A stretch of DNA of 64,000 bases, taken from assembly GCA_905178155.1 (NCBI GenBank), contig CAJINV010000015.1:1604538-1668537 (forward strand), read 5' to 3'. Shown in pieces: positions 1 to 10,923 of this stretch. This DNA is from Amoebophrya sp. A120. Lineage: Eukaryota; Sar; Dinophyceae; Syndiniales; Amoebophryaceae. Numbering within the stretch: the stretch's first letter is position 1; every line of letters starts with the position of its first letter. The notes beneath the pieces are model-generated. The model saw only the letters and a program-made list of their open reading frames with translations. It was not told the origin of the DNA and did not search any database. Both the position numbers and the translations under genes were made by a program.

Positions 1-2364
1 GCACGACCCCAATCACTTCGAAATCTACAAGGGCCAGTATGAGAGTACACAACTCCCCCTCCCGCCCCTCATTTGTCATGCAGCACCCGACAACATCTAG
101 TCGCTGCCCTGTGGCACTGTTTCCATGACAAATTCCGGAAGCCCAAACAGTACTACATCAGGTATATCAATTTGTCATGCATATGCTCCACGTGTGCTGG
201 TGTTTGTATTGCTGTTCATGCCATACACATGAGGGGGACAGGGAGTTGTGCACTCTCATAGCCAGCCGCCGGGCTTGCCGCCCCCCTCCGGCGGCCCCCG
301 CCCGCAAACCGGCATGCACGCGGCCGGGGCGGTGGCAGGAGCTGGTGGAACCACTGCGGGCGGGCTTAAACCAGGCTTGCTCCCTGCGGGCATGTATCAA
401 CTGCAAAAATGTCTGGGTCTGGAAACTTGTAATGCTGCGTTGGGAATAGTGAATCAATGCTCTATAATGCGCAGGCAAGCATGAGAAATACAAATATCTG
501 CGCTTCTTTATGACAGGCAAAAGGGTCTGTTCTTGGACACGCATCACAAACTTTTTGGTCATGCCAGACAAGCATGACAAAATCTCAAATCTTCCAGACC
601 AAGACATTTTTGCATTTGATAGCATGGTCGCGGGACAACCGAATGATATCCGGAACGCGATCTCGGGCGCGGAGAAGGAACTGTCGACGAAGGTTTTGGC
701 CAGCATAATACCCGGCTTTGCCGGATCCACAGGGACTGCTGCAGGGACCAACGGGAAGACATTAAACGGGGGCGACCAGCAAGTGGCCCTAGACGAAGCG
801 GCACTGAATCCTCTGCTACTCGGGCAACAAATCCTGGTTAACGCAGCGGCGGTGGCGGCGACGAGTATAATAATGTGTTTTTGAGTGATCATCAACATCT
901 GTTTCTGTAGGAATGCTTGGTCAACATCCGCTCGTCTAGTTTGGGCTTAGGGTTTAGGGTCACCAGAAAAAGAATTTCAAATCACAAAGACACACATCAT
1001 CACCCCCACCAGGTACGGCCCAGTTGACCGGTGGGCACCTCGGGCTCGCGACCGCGCCCATGAAACTCACCGATTTGAACAACATCGACTGTGGCCAGCA
1101 GCGGTACGTTGGCATTGTGAAGTCGTTTGACAAGTTGAAGCAACTCGGCTACCTGCAGGCGGACGTTTTATCTAATCGCTTCATCGGTTACGACACCCCA
1201 CAGAAAATGGAAGTGGCGGTTATGAAAGAGGATTTCCAGCGGCTGAACCTGTACGCGGGCTGCATCGTTTCCTTCCAACTCGCGATATTCGCGCCGGACC
1301 ACAACGGCAGCTTCCGCGGCAAGGAAGAGCTGGAAGAAGCGGCGGCGGTTGGGAGTAGTGCTGGGTTGAAAAAACTGCCCTCGGTCATGGAGCTCGGCGG
1401 GGAGAAGAAACCAATCGTATAAATGAAGATGGATTCTCATTCTTTACTTACACGGCTTTTTTTTTTGATTTGGTGTCAAGCTCATGCACTGTATTTGAAC
1501 CGTTTGAAATTGTTGATGAGGTAAATCAATCACTACATTCGATTTCGAAAGACGTTGTGCAAGAAAAGCAGGAGTGCAAAATAGCATCAATTTCATCAAC
1601 CTCAACTTTTATTCCAGGCCGAACAAGTCGAGCTGGTCGACCCGATGTTGTTCGTCCCGGGCATGCCGAAGGTCGTAGCCAAGAAAAAAACGAAGAAGAA
1701 CCGGCAAGCCCTGGACGAACTGGAAAAAAACCTGCCAAACGCGATCGACTTGGCGCAGATTCTGAAAGACGTGGAAAACGTGGCGGAATTGGTTGAAAGC
1801 GAGCTCTTTGTCGTGGAAAAAGAAATTTTAACCCGGGACTTAAAGAACCTCGAGGAGCTGAAACGTGAAGAGCGAAGGTCGTTGAAGAGAATGAGGCGGG
1901 AACTGAAAGAAAAGGCGAGCAAAGATACAACTGGAGGCCGCGGCGGTGACAAGGACAAGAACAAAGGAGCTGCTGATGATGACGACAAGAGACGGAGTAG
2001 AAGCCGGTCCAGATCTAGGTCCAGATCCGACAGATCGAGGAGCAGTCGGAGTCGTAGCCGACGACGGCCGCGCAGTAAAGATCGACGGCGGAGGAACAAC
2101 AGTGGAAATAAACGAAGCGCCAGTCGCGACCGGCGCGGGGGTCCCCGGCCGCCAAGAAGAGACGGAACGAATTATTCGAGGAGTAGGAGTGCAAAACGAG
2201 ATGGGGATAGGAAGAACAGCAGGAGTAGAAGAGACCGCGACAACACGAGAGACCGGGGCGGGGGGAGAGGGAGAAGGGATAGTCGAGGCGGGGGTGGGAG
2301 CCGGAGGAGTCGAGGAAGAGGCAGGAGAAGGTCAAGGTCCAGATCGAAATCGAGAAGGAGGTAG
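1..2364 (+). CDS. Cold-shock-like, RS-domain RNA-binding protein (5' end outside window)
   Basis: Partial gene; the first codons lie before base 1. Exons in the window: 1-37 (codons start at base 2), 266-394, 627-876, 1013-1416, 1618-2364, giving about 520 residues. The first two introns are introners. The last two (877-1012 and 1417-1617) have GT-AG borders and keep the frame. The middle part contains a segment like a cold-shock (OB-fold) domain: YVGIVKSFDKLKQLGYL is followed by a region ending with YAGCIVSFQL. The C-terminal 120 or so residues are an RS domain with runs of RSRSRSRS, then RG-rich blocks (DRGGGRGRR), ending KSRRR. RS domains mediate protein-protein and RNA contacts in splicing, so a nuclear mRNA-processing role is inferred. 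The N-terminal part in view is Gly/Pro/Ala-rich. The 877-1012 intron is the least certain joint. Confidence 0.75.
38..260 (+). mobile_element. Introner, family IE-2
   Basis: 223 bp. Inverted ends carry the GTGCACAACTCCCC-type signature. Perfect 5-bp TSD GCCAG at 33-37 and 261-265. Removal joins ..KGQ to PPG.. in frame. Confidence 0.85.
395..621 (+). mobile_element. Introner, family IE-1
   Basis: 227 bp with ends TATCAACTGCAAAAATGTC and the matching inverted repeat. Perfect TSD GCATG. Removal joins PAGM to VAGQPND in frame. Confidence 0.88.
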
Positions 2365-2969
2365 GAACGAGAATTTGGCCTCGCTGTGAGGTAGAATCCT
2401 CGTCAATTGCTGCACCTGCTCCACATCATCGCTAATCGCAAGCTTGATGATTGAAACAAGGCCGTCAGTAACGTAAACGAGCGACATTGGTGTACCATAC
2501 TGTAGTCTTGTATTGCGAATGCACAAGCACAACGAAAAAATCATCACTCAACAAGCGCGGCGGCAATGAAGCGCACCACAACAATCTGAAAAACAGTGTT
2601 CGAACTTATGCGGGGGTGGAATTCAACAACAAGCAGAGAAGTTCGTGTACCAACGGAGAAGAAAGATCTACAACTGCACAAGGTCTACTTTTTCTGTTCC
2701 AGGATCGTTCACCAATCATGTGAAACAGGTTTAAGAAATAAAAGTGTTTCCGTGTCCAAAAAGCTTGTCAACAGTAAAAGCAGTTGTGTAGGTTCGACTG
2801 AAGTAGAAGCTGTACACCTCAGTTATGCTTTCTATGTGCCAACATTACAACTCCATCCAACAAGTATCTCGCCCCACAACAAAAAACAATCGATAGGTAT
2901 CGGCTCTGCTGTAGAAAAACAATTGTGGTCCTCCATATCTCTAACTCCAACTAAGCCTTGTGTTTGTCG
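2365..2969. other. Intergenic region
   Basis: About 600 bp between the RS-domain gene and the oligopeptidase gene, expected to hold the 3' and 5' untranslated regions. Short open frames are present but show no domain, repeat or splice support. No introner lies here. Confidence 0.5.
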
Positions 2970-5900
2970 ATGCTTTCAGTCAGTGCAAGTCGCAGAGCAT
3001 TGACTTCTGCTGGTGTTTTCTCTAGAAGTACTGTAGTGCGACAACCAGCAATACGATTGGTAAGGCAATTCTCCAAGAAAGATTCGTTATCCTTGCCTCG
3101 ATCATTTACGACAAATTTTTCCGCTAAAGTAAAAACTACACCGATTCATCGTAGAAACTACACGCTCAGCATTCCACCTCGTTATCACACATTATTAGCC
3201 TCACGATCCTTCCTTACCACTACCAGAGCCCCTGTTCTGACCAACAAGATGGCTCCCGCTGCACCCGAAGACGGCGCGGAAACCGCCGCTCTGCCGAGTT
3301 CTTTCACCGAGGAGGAAATGAAGGAGGATCCCTACCTCTACCTCGAAGAGGTGGAATCGGAAAAAGCGCTGAATTGGGTGATATGCATTGCAAATATGTT
3401 TGGGTCGGGAAGAATGCGTGTTCGTCATGCTTGTCTGGCATGATTCGAGAATCTGTGTTGCATAGACACGAAAAGGCCCTCTTACCTGTCATGCAAAAAC
3501 GAAGTTTGCCATGCGGAATACGTAAGTCATGGCAGCCAAAAAATTTGTCGTGCATAGCTGCGTATTGCAGTGCGTCTATCATTCACTTTTAGCATTACAA
3601 GTTTACAGACCCAGACATGTTTGCACTTGATAGGTGAAAGAGCAGAACAAAATCACTTTGGACAAGGTGGTTTCCATATCAAATGTAAAAATGTCTGGGT
3701 CTGGAAGAATGCAAGTTGTGATGCTGCATTTGGATTCCAAAAAAATCTGTATTGCATGAGCAGCAAAGGGAATGCAATTTTTTCTACGCGGAGAGGGAAT
3801 TTGTCATGCGGAATAGGCATCGCGAAGCCCTCAAAAAATCTGTGATGCTAGGGCATGCATCACAGACATCATGGCCAATGCAAAACATGCATGACAAGTC
3901 TCAGAATCTTCCAGACCCAGACATTTTTACATTTGATATTCCAAAACTGCTGCTGCTTCAAGCAACAAGTACACCAAAATCGTGATTGAGGACACGGAAG
4001 AATACAAGCGGTCCCTGCAGATCCTCGACTCCAAGGACAAAATAGCCCACGTGCGGAAAATTGGCTCGTATTACTACAACTTCTGGCGCGACGAGAAACA
4101 TGTGAAAGGGATCTGGCGGCGGACGAGTTTTTCTGAATACGGGGGCATATGGATTGCAAATATGTCTGGGTCTGGAAACTTGTGATGCTAAAATGTGCAT
4201 GATGAAAACACTTCCGAATGCAGTCCGGCACGACAACTTCCCAAAACGCTTTTTCATAGGCAATCCACATGAGAAACTGCGTTTTTGCATGACAAAAGAG
4301 GCTGCGACTTTTGTTAATTATGCAATACAGATTTTCTAGGTATGGAAAGCTAGCATTACAAGTTGCAACCTTCCAGACCCAGACATTTTTACAATCCATA
4401 GGGCAAGCAGGACCCGGAAAGCGTCGAGTGGGAAACGGTGCTGGATTTGGACGAGCTCAGCAAGAAGGAAGACAAGTCCTGGGTGTGGTCGGGGTACAGT
4501 TTGCTGCCGGAATTGGGGTTGATGGAACAAGATTCTGGTAGTACCACTGAAGTAGAGAATGCTGAGCAAAAACGTCCCCACCCCATAGTCAAGATGGAGA
4601 TTTTGCAACACAAACCTAGAAGTTTTGCGAGTCACGCATGACAAGTTGCAGGCTGTATTGTAGTGCAGTCTAGCAAGGATATCCGCATAACAAATCCATT
4701 TCCTCATCCTGTTTACAGCATTACAAGTTCCAAAACACGACAGAAAGTGCCTCACTTGGGGATGCGCATCACAAATGCCCCTGTACTTGCTAATCTGCAT
4801 GACAACTATAGAGTGGGGACGTTTTTGCTTAGGATATAGAGAAAAAAGACGTCATCGCGCTGCTCAAGCTCTCCCCCGGCGGGTCTGACGCGGTGGTTGT
4901 TCGGGAGTTTTCCCTGACAAAAAAGCAATTTTTGTCCGAAGACAAAACACGAGACAGCGCGTTCACGGTGGAAGAGAACAAAACGCAGATCTCCTACCTG
5001 GACCGCGACACGGTTTATCAACTGTAAAAATGTCTGGGTCTGGAAGAATACAACTTGTCATGCTAAATCTGAATGATGCAAAAATCTGTGTTGCGTGAGT
5101 ACCAAAAGCTGTCCACTGTTGACCAAGTTGAGAGGGAGTTTCTCATGCAGGAGAGGCATGATAGAGACCTCAGAGAATCTGTCATGCTAGGTCCTGCATT
5201 CCAGACCTCATGGGTCATGGAAAAGCTGCATGACAAGTCGCGCATTCTTCCAGACCCAGACATTTTTACACTTGATACGGTTTTTCTCGGCACGAAGTTT
5301 GAAAACGAGGAGTTCAACGGGCTAACCGACTCGTATAGCGTTCTCAACTGTTACATTCTCAACTGTTACATGGATTTGTGATGCAAGAATGGCAAAAGTC
5401 AAAGTAGGGAGGTTGCACCTGTAGCATTCCAAATTCCGCACAGATGTAGGTGCTGTTTAGCCTTTCCAAAATTTGTCATGCAGAGTAGCTTTATCTTGTG
5501 AATATTGATGTTTGTTTTGCATTACAAATCATGTAACAGTTGAGAATGTAACAGTTGAGAGCGCCATAACTCGGGATACCCCAGGATGGTGAAAATTTGG
5601 GCCCGGGGGAAAGAGAAAACGCAGTTAAAAACGATTTTCGACGGGAATAAACAGGATGTCGCGTCCGGCGGCCACGCGTATAGCTGGACACGGGTGGATG
5701 AGAAAACGCAGAAGAAAATCACGACCATCTACGATTCCATCGGCCAGTCGAAAACGTTTTACACCCGCGACCACTACATCAAAAATGGGTATTGGGAATT
5801 CGTCTACGACGAGAATAATTCTTCATCCAACGCAGATGTTACCCTTTCTTCCATCCGTAACACAGATTTGACCGATACATCTGTTTGCAAGAAATTCTAC

Positions 5901-8900
5901 CCGGACACGGAACCCGATAAGCTGATCCGATTGTCTGGCGTTCCCGACTCCGCGGACGTTTCTGTTTACCAGGACTACGCGGTGATTTCTCTGAGGAAAG
6001 ATTGGGGAGATAGTACAGACAAGGAAAACGCGGACTTCTTCTACCCGGGGGGATCGCTTCTTGTCGTACCGTTGAAAAAGTTGATCGATGTCGCCGGGGA
6101 GGTTTTGCCGACGTTCAAAGCGGACTCGCTTCCCGAAGTGACCGAGGAGAATGATTATTACAAAGAGAACTTTGTGAACAACGGGAAGACTTTACAGCTC
6201 CGGAAGATGTGCAAAATGCTGTTCAAGGGGGGAGTCGAGGGCGAAGCGCTGCAGGACACGTGCGAAACCAAGGACTACTTGATCATCCACAAGACCGTGA
6301 ATTTGAAGCCGGAGCTGGAATTTTGGAAGAAAGGAAATAATGACGGAACACCGAGCGGAGATTGGGTTTTGGACACCAGTGAAAAGACGAACTTTTTGAA
6401 GACCACAGGCGGAGCTGGGAAACATGACGCCGCGGACGAGAACATTTTTGAGTCGATTTCGCTCCGTTCGGTTGATTGGGACATGAGTTCGGATGATCTC
6501 TGGTTTACCTCCGAGTCCTTTTCCCGACCGGAACAGCTTTTTTACATTGACACCAAATCTACCACAACCTCCTATGGCGTTCTCAAACGTTACATTCTCA
6601 ACTGTTACATGGATTTGTAATGCAGGAACAGCAACAATCAAAGTGGCAAGACTGGAGCTTTCGCATTACAGACTTTCCACAGATTATCATGCTATTTAGC
6701 CCTTCGAAAATTTGTCATGCTAAGCACCTTGAGCAAGTGGAGGGCAATGGCAATTTTGCATGACAAATTCATGTAACAGTTGAGAATGTAACGTTTGAGA
6801 ACTCCATACCTCCACCGCGGAAAAGAAACTGTTGAAGTCCGCCCCGAAATTCTTCGACGACGATAAAGTCACGACGAGCCATATGGGAGTGTCAGAATCG
6901 AAATTGACAAAATCGGAAAACTTGTGATGCGCAAAATCGATGCCAGTTAGACCCACAGTTTGTAGTCGGCGCATGACAAATTCTCCTCGTCCTGGAAGCG
7001 AGTCTGTCATGCGGTTTAAGGCAAAAGAGCTGCCTTCTGTCATGCTAGTCAGCAGCCCAACACTTAACCCTTAAGTACCAGGACTACAATCCGCCTTCCT
7101 TGCATCCTCTGCAATAGAGTCGCTTTTTGCGTAGCATTTTGTGCATTACAGATCATTGCGATTTTGTCGATTTCGATCCTGACACTCCCATAAGCCAAAG
7201 ATGGGTCGTGTCGAAAGACGGCACCCGGGTGCCCTACTTTCTCGTCGGGAAAGACTTGACTAGTTCCTCCAAAAGCACCAAACCGCGCCCCACCTGTCTC
7301 TACGGCTATGGGGGGTTCGAGATATCCCTAACGCCCAGCTACATGGCGATCGCGGGTCAGCAGTGGATTGAGAAGGGAGGAATTTTTGCGCTGGCGAATA
7401 TCCGCGGTGGCGGGGAATTTGGGCCGCAGTGGCACCTATCCTCTGCAAAAGTATCGTACTCGTAGTAATTGTATGTAGTGAGGTCACCGAACGGTTCTAA
7501 CCGGGGAGTTTTTTTGCCACCTACCGTGAAAAACGACCGGCAGTTTTCAAGCGGCCGGAAGCGTTTTTTGACATAAAAGATTTTCAATTATCAAGCCTCC
7601 GGGGCTTTGAAGTCAAACAAGCCCGGTCGAAAACTATCGATTCGCACTGGATAAAACGACGCAGGGAAGCCGGCAAAAGGGGCGCCGTTCCGAGGCGCCC
7701 GCCGCCTTGGTTTCTGGCGATTTGGGGCGCCCAAAAAGGGGCGCGCAAAAAACGCGCCCAAAATCAGAACAGCGAAACAGCATGGCACGGCCGCGATTTC
7801 GGAGCATCTTGGGCGGCCGCGAAAGCGGCCGCCTTTTCGCCGGTTTTAGAGCCTGGGAAGCTTTGCAAAAAGCGCCGGCGTGAAAAATAAAAACGCGAAA
7901 AATAAAAAACGCCCCAGACGCGCAAACCCAATCCGCATGCTATGGGCCCGGTTTTTCTTCGCTTTTTGGGCGCCCCCCGTGGCACCCGGATCGGCCCCAT
8001 AGCATCGGGGCTGGCTTTCGGAAAGGAATTTGGGAAATGTGCCAAAATTTGTGATGTTTCCCAAGTGGCCGCCATACCGTGCGGCATAACGTTACTCACG
8101 GCGGTATGGCGAGCCCAGAAAAAACAAAGGCGTGGCCAAGGCGGCGGTCGGCAAAAAAACGCCCACGACCTCACTACCCCCGCCCCGGCGGCTATATTTG
8201 GTAAGTGCAGCCATGCATGACAAATGATCCAGCTTTCTACCCGAACACGCATGACAAATTCTTTTTCCGATAAATGTGTAATGCGATTTTCTCTTATCAT
8301 GATACTTTTGCAATGCATAGCACCAAGCCGCGTTGAAGGAAAACCGACCGAAGGCATACGAAGATTTCGAGGCGTGCGGAATGGACTTAATTTCCAGCGG
8401 AGTCACGACCAAGGAGATGCTCGGTACTTAGTTTCGTACGGCGCTCCGTTCCTGCTCGTGCAGTATCTCCTAGTTGTACACAGATCTCTTTTCATGTCAT
8501 GCAGTGTCAGCAACAGCATGGTAAGAAAAGCAAACAAATATGATGATGATGTCTTTCAGATGTATTACTCAATCGAACGGCCACCAACCCACCCCCAACG
8601 CCCTCACAGGTTGCATGGGCGGTTCCAACGGCGGGCTTTTAACCGGCAACATCTTCGTTCGCGGGGCCCAAAAACCCGAATTGATCTTCAGCGCCATTGT
8701 GTCCCAGTGCCCGCTACTCGACATGAAGCGGTTTCACAAACTCCTAGCCGGCGCGAGTTGGATGGCGGAGTACGGGAATCCGGACTTGGGCGAGTATGAG
8801 AAATTCATCAAAAATTTATGCACTGCAAAAGTATCGTAGTAGTATAAATCGCATGACAGATTTCCTCAGCATGAGAAATGGAATTTCTAATGCGCATCTG

Positions 8901-9866
8901 GCTCGAGAATGAAATTTGTAATGCATGAATGCGATTAGTACGAGTGCGATACTTTTGCACAGGATAAAACTACTCCCCGTACCAAATGATCGAAGCAATG
9001 GAAAAAGCAAAAACCCATTCCTATGCAAGAAAAAAACTGTGTGAGTGTAGGTGTCTTGGAGTTGTGACAGCATGACAAATTTGCTCTGCATGACAGAGAA
9101 AACCTGTCATGCAAACCGCAAAACAAACACATAACAAAAACAGGACTTCATGGCTGGCCAGGATGACAGGTGTATCTGTGTTGCATGCTTTGCATTGCAG
9201 ACTTGCAGCTACAGAGTTTTTTTCTTGGATAACTCCGCGATCCTCTTCACCACGTCCACCAAAGACGACCGCGTGCACCCGGGCCACGCGCGAAAGATGG
9301 TATCATTTGTAAAAACGTCCCCACCCCAGAGTTGTCATGCAACTGTGCAATGACAGCAACATTTGTAATGCGCAGCTCCATGAGAGGCATTTCCAATCGT
9401 GCTTTGGAATTTGTAATGCTGTACACAGGATGAGAAAGTGGCTTTCTAATGCGCCTTCCCTTGCCAACCAGCACTACATACACTGCAGAGGGAAGCTTGT
9501 CATGCACAGCTCCCAAAACTTGGTGACTTGTGTTGCTAGCTTTCCAACTTGACTATGGGGTGGGGACGTTTTTGCTTAGGATAGATGGTGAAACGGATCC
9601 AGGACATGCTGGAGCTCCCGAATGAAGGGGCCGCCGACATTGTCCGCTACTACGAAAACATCGAGGGCGGCCACGCGGGGGCGGCGGACAACAAGCAAAG
9701 AGCGTTCATGAAAACCCTGGAGTGGCTGTTTCTGTGGGAAAAACTTTCTGGCGGTCGTGGGGGAAAGGGCGGTAGTCGTAGTGTGTCGCCGTCGAAGAAG
9801 TCGCGCGGGTGCTGCGTGCCGGGGCCTAGTGACTCGTCTCCGCGGGAAGAAAACTCCTGCTTGTAA
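2970..9866 (+). CDS. Prolyl oligopeptidase, S9 family serine peptidase
   Basis: Cleaves peptides, by family usually after proline. Fourteen exons: 2970-3381, 3638-3676, 3944-4147, 4406-4557, 4842-5015, 5283-5333, 5574-6572, 6814-6881, 7198-7436, 8325-8423, 8610-8816, 8972-9021, 9237-9300, 9589-9866; total 3036 nt, 1011 residues. Twelve introns are introners; 8424-8609 is GT-AG. Family landmarks after splicing: LNWVKEQNK, YYYNFWRDEKHVKGIWRR, SGYPRMVKIW, NIRGGGEFGPQWHQAAL, GGSNGGLL (nucleophile near Ser818), DDRVHPGHARKM (Asp908/909) and YYENIEGGHAGAADNKQ (His948), so the triad is intact. It is longer than the usual ~700 residues because of an N-terminal extension, inserts in the propeller and a basic, Cys-containing tail. 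The start MLSVSASRRALTSAG, rich in Arg/Ser/Ala, looks like a mitochondrial presequence. A second Met (3249, MAPAAPEDG) could give a cytosolic form; this is inference. Confidence 0.93.
3382..3632 (+). mobile_element. Introner, family IE-1
   Basis: 251 bp. Perfect TSD GGTGA. Because the TSD carries GT and begins with G, this is one of few copies that could also be spliced as GT-AG. Removal gives LNWVKEQNK. Confidence 0.88.
3677..3938 (+). mobile_element. Introner, family IE-1
   Basis: 262 bp. Perfect TSD TTCCA. Removal joins DKVVS to KTAAASS in frame. The preceding exon (3638-3676) is only 39 nt. Confidence 0.9.
4148..4400 (+). mobile_element. Introner, family IE-1
   Basis: 253 bp. Perfect TSD GGGCA. 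Removal joins SEYGG to KQDPES in frame. Confidence 0.9.
4558..4836 (+). mobile_element. Introner, family IE-3
   Basis: 279 bp with inverted AAAAACGTCCCCACCCC ends. Perfect TSD TAGAG; the left terminus is AATGCTGAGC rather than TATGCTGAG. Removal joins TEVE to KKDVIAL. Confidence 0.87.
5016..5277 (+). mobile_element. Introner, family IE-1
   Basis: 262 bp. Perfect TSD CGGTT. Removal gives RDTVFLGTKF in frame. Confidence 0.9.
5334..5568 (+). mobile_element. Introner, family IE-4
   Basis: 235 bp. Inverted ends with two tandem TTCTCAACTGTTACA-like motifs. Perfect TSD ACTCG. Removal gives the conserved oligopeptidase segment TDSGYPRMVK. Confidence 0.92.
6573..6808 (+). mobile_element. Introner, family IE-4
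   Basis: 236 bp. Perfect TSD CCTCC. Removal joins TTTS to TAEKKLL in frame. Closely similar ends to the copy at 5334-5568 in the same gene. Confidence 0.92.
6882..7192 (+). mobile_element. Introner, family IE-5
   Basis: 311 bp. Inverted ends of about 35 bp (GGGAGTGTCAG... / ...CTGACACTCCC). Perfect TSD AGCCA. Removal gives TTSQRWVVSKDG. Confidence 0.92.
7437..8319 (+). mobile_element. Introner, family IE-6, enlarged by a nested insert
   Basis: 883 bp against about 150 bp for other IE-6 copies. The ends are normal IE-6 and the TSD GCACC is perfect, so the extra DNA entered the element rather than the gene. Removal restores the conserved GPQWHQAALKENR segment. Confidence 0.92.
7476..8184. mobile_element. 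Putative element nested inside an introner
   Basis: About 0.7 kb of GC-rich DNA within the IE-6 copy. Its borders read GTAGTGAGGTC on the left and GACCTCACTAC on the right, each followed inward by a GTTTTTTTGCC match, so it has its own short terminal inverted repeats. No coding capacity is seen. It could be a short non-autonomous transposon; its exact ends are approximate. Confidence 0.5.
8817..8966 (+). mobile_element. Introner, family IE-6
   Basis: 150 bp. TSD AAATT/AAACT (4 of 5). Removal gives EKFIKNYSPYQMIE, typical of the family just after the nucleophile region. Confidence 0.88.
9022..9231 (+). mobile_element. Introner, family IE-7
   Basis: 210 bp with inverted GCAAGAAAAAAAC ends. 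TSD ATTCC/ACTCC (4 of 5). Removal gives THSAILFTTST. Confidence 0.85.
9301..9583 (+). mobile_element. Introner, family IE-3
   Basis: 283 bp. Perfect TSD GATGG. Removal joins HARKM to VKRIQDM in frame. Confidence 0.9.
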
Positions 9867-10923
9867 ACAGCAGTTCTCGGAGGTGCGTGGTTGTACACGA
9901 GCTGATATCTTCTCCAATGTCGTGTCGGTTTAGGTCGAGACGACGACGCGAATAGGTTTTCTGTAGTTTCGAGAAATAAACGAATTTTTCATGATGCTAG
10001 CGAAGCATCTAGTTGAAACTTGTCGTCGATATGCGTCTTTTTCGCCTACATGCGGTTCTTTTTCTACGACCTGTCATGGAGTTTTTCAATTTCGAATCTA
10101 CAAGTGAGCGGTTGATGTTGATGTAAATGATTTTCAGCAGAATGATATCAAGGTGTCACGAGTGCGTCTACAGCAGGGTCGCCTTTTCTACAAGGTCGAG
10201 TATAATCAAAGTGCAGTGCTCGGCACAGGACGTATGTCTCATCTCCTCGTGTATTTGCTGAATGTACTCCAAAGATTTTTCGTCAGCTCAGCGGCAAAGT
10301 CGGTAGTAAAATATGCTCTCATGCTACGGATCAGAAAATAAAAGGAGAGAGAAAGACGAAGAAGAAAATCAAATATACGAAAAAGACAAGATCCACGAAA
10401 CAACAGAAATGATCATGTTCATCACACAAATCCCGGGTATGTGACCCGACGTCGGTAAAATTCAAACTCGATTGATCACGTCCTTTTTCCGGTCAAATTC
10501 AACTTATTTGCTGCTGATTATTACCGCCAGTGCACCATCTGTGACAAAAACCCGCTGCAATTATAAGCCTCAGAAAACGCCCCTAAAAGACCACAGCAGT
10601 GATTCTTTTTCTTGCACAAGATCAAAATTATAGAAATAAGTCAACTACTCTCTCTTGCAACTTTAAATTAAGCTGAAGCTGTGCGAGCTGCTAGATTTAG
10701 CACTATTTTGGTTCCTTTGCTACAAGAAGTAGAAGAAGTTCAAGTCCTTGCTATTCTCAATTAAATTGCTCGTTGCGCAAAGCATTTCCTGCAAAATTTC
10801 TTCCGCAAACTCCGTGTTTTTTTGTTGGACCTGCAATTGTAACAAGAGCCGACGGCTTTATTGCTGTAAATTCACACCAAATCAAAATCAAATAGATTTG
10901 CAGCTTTTTTGCTACACAAAATC
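9867..10923. other. Intergenic region
   Basis: About 1.06 kb, AT-richer than the genes. It must hold the oligopeptidase 3' UTR and the upstream region of the WD40 gene. No introner, repeat array or supported coding exon seen. Confidence 0.5.

Noticed and set aside
167-898. 243-codon frame on the minus strand
   Set aside because: It runs antisense through two introners and the exons of the RS-domain gene; no domain seen.
5586-6620. Treating the 344-codon frame as a full gene
   Set aside because: It is one long exon of the oligopeptidase flanked by two IE-4 introners with perfect TSDs; its last residues are introner translation.
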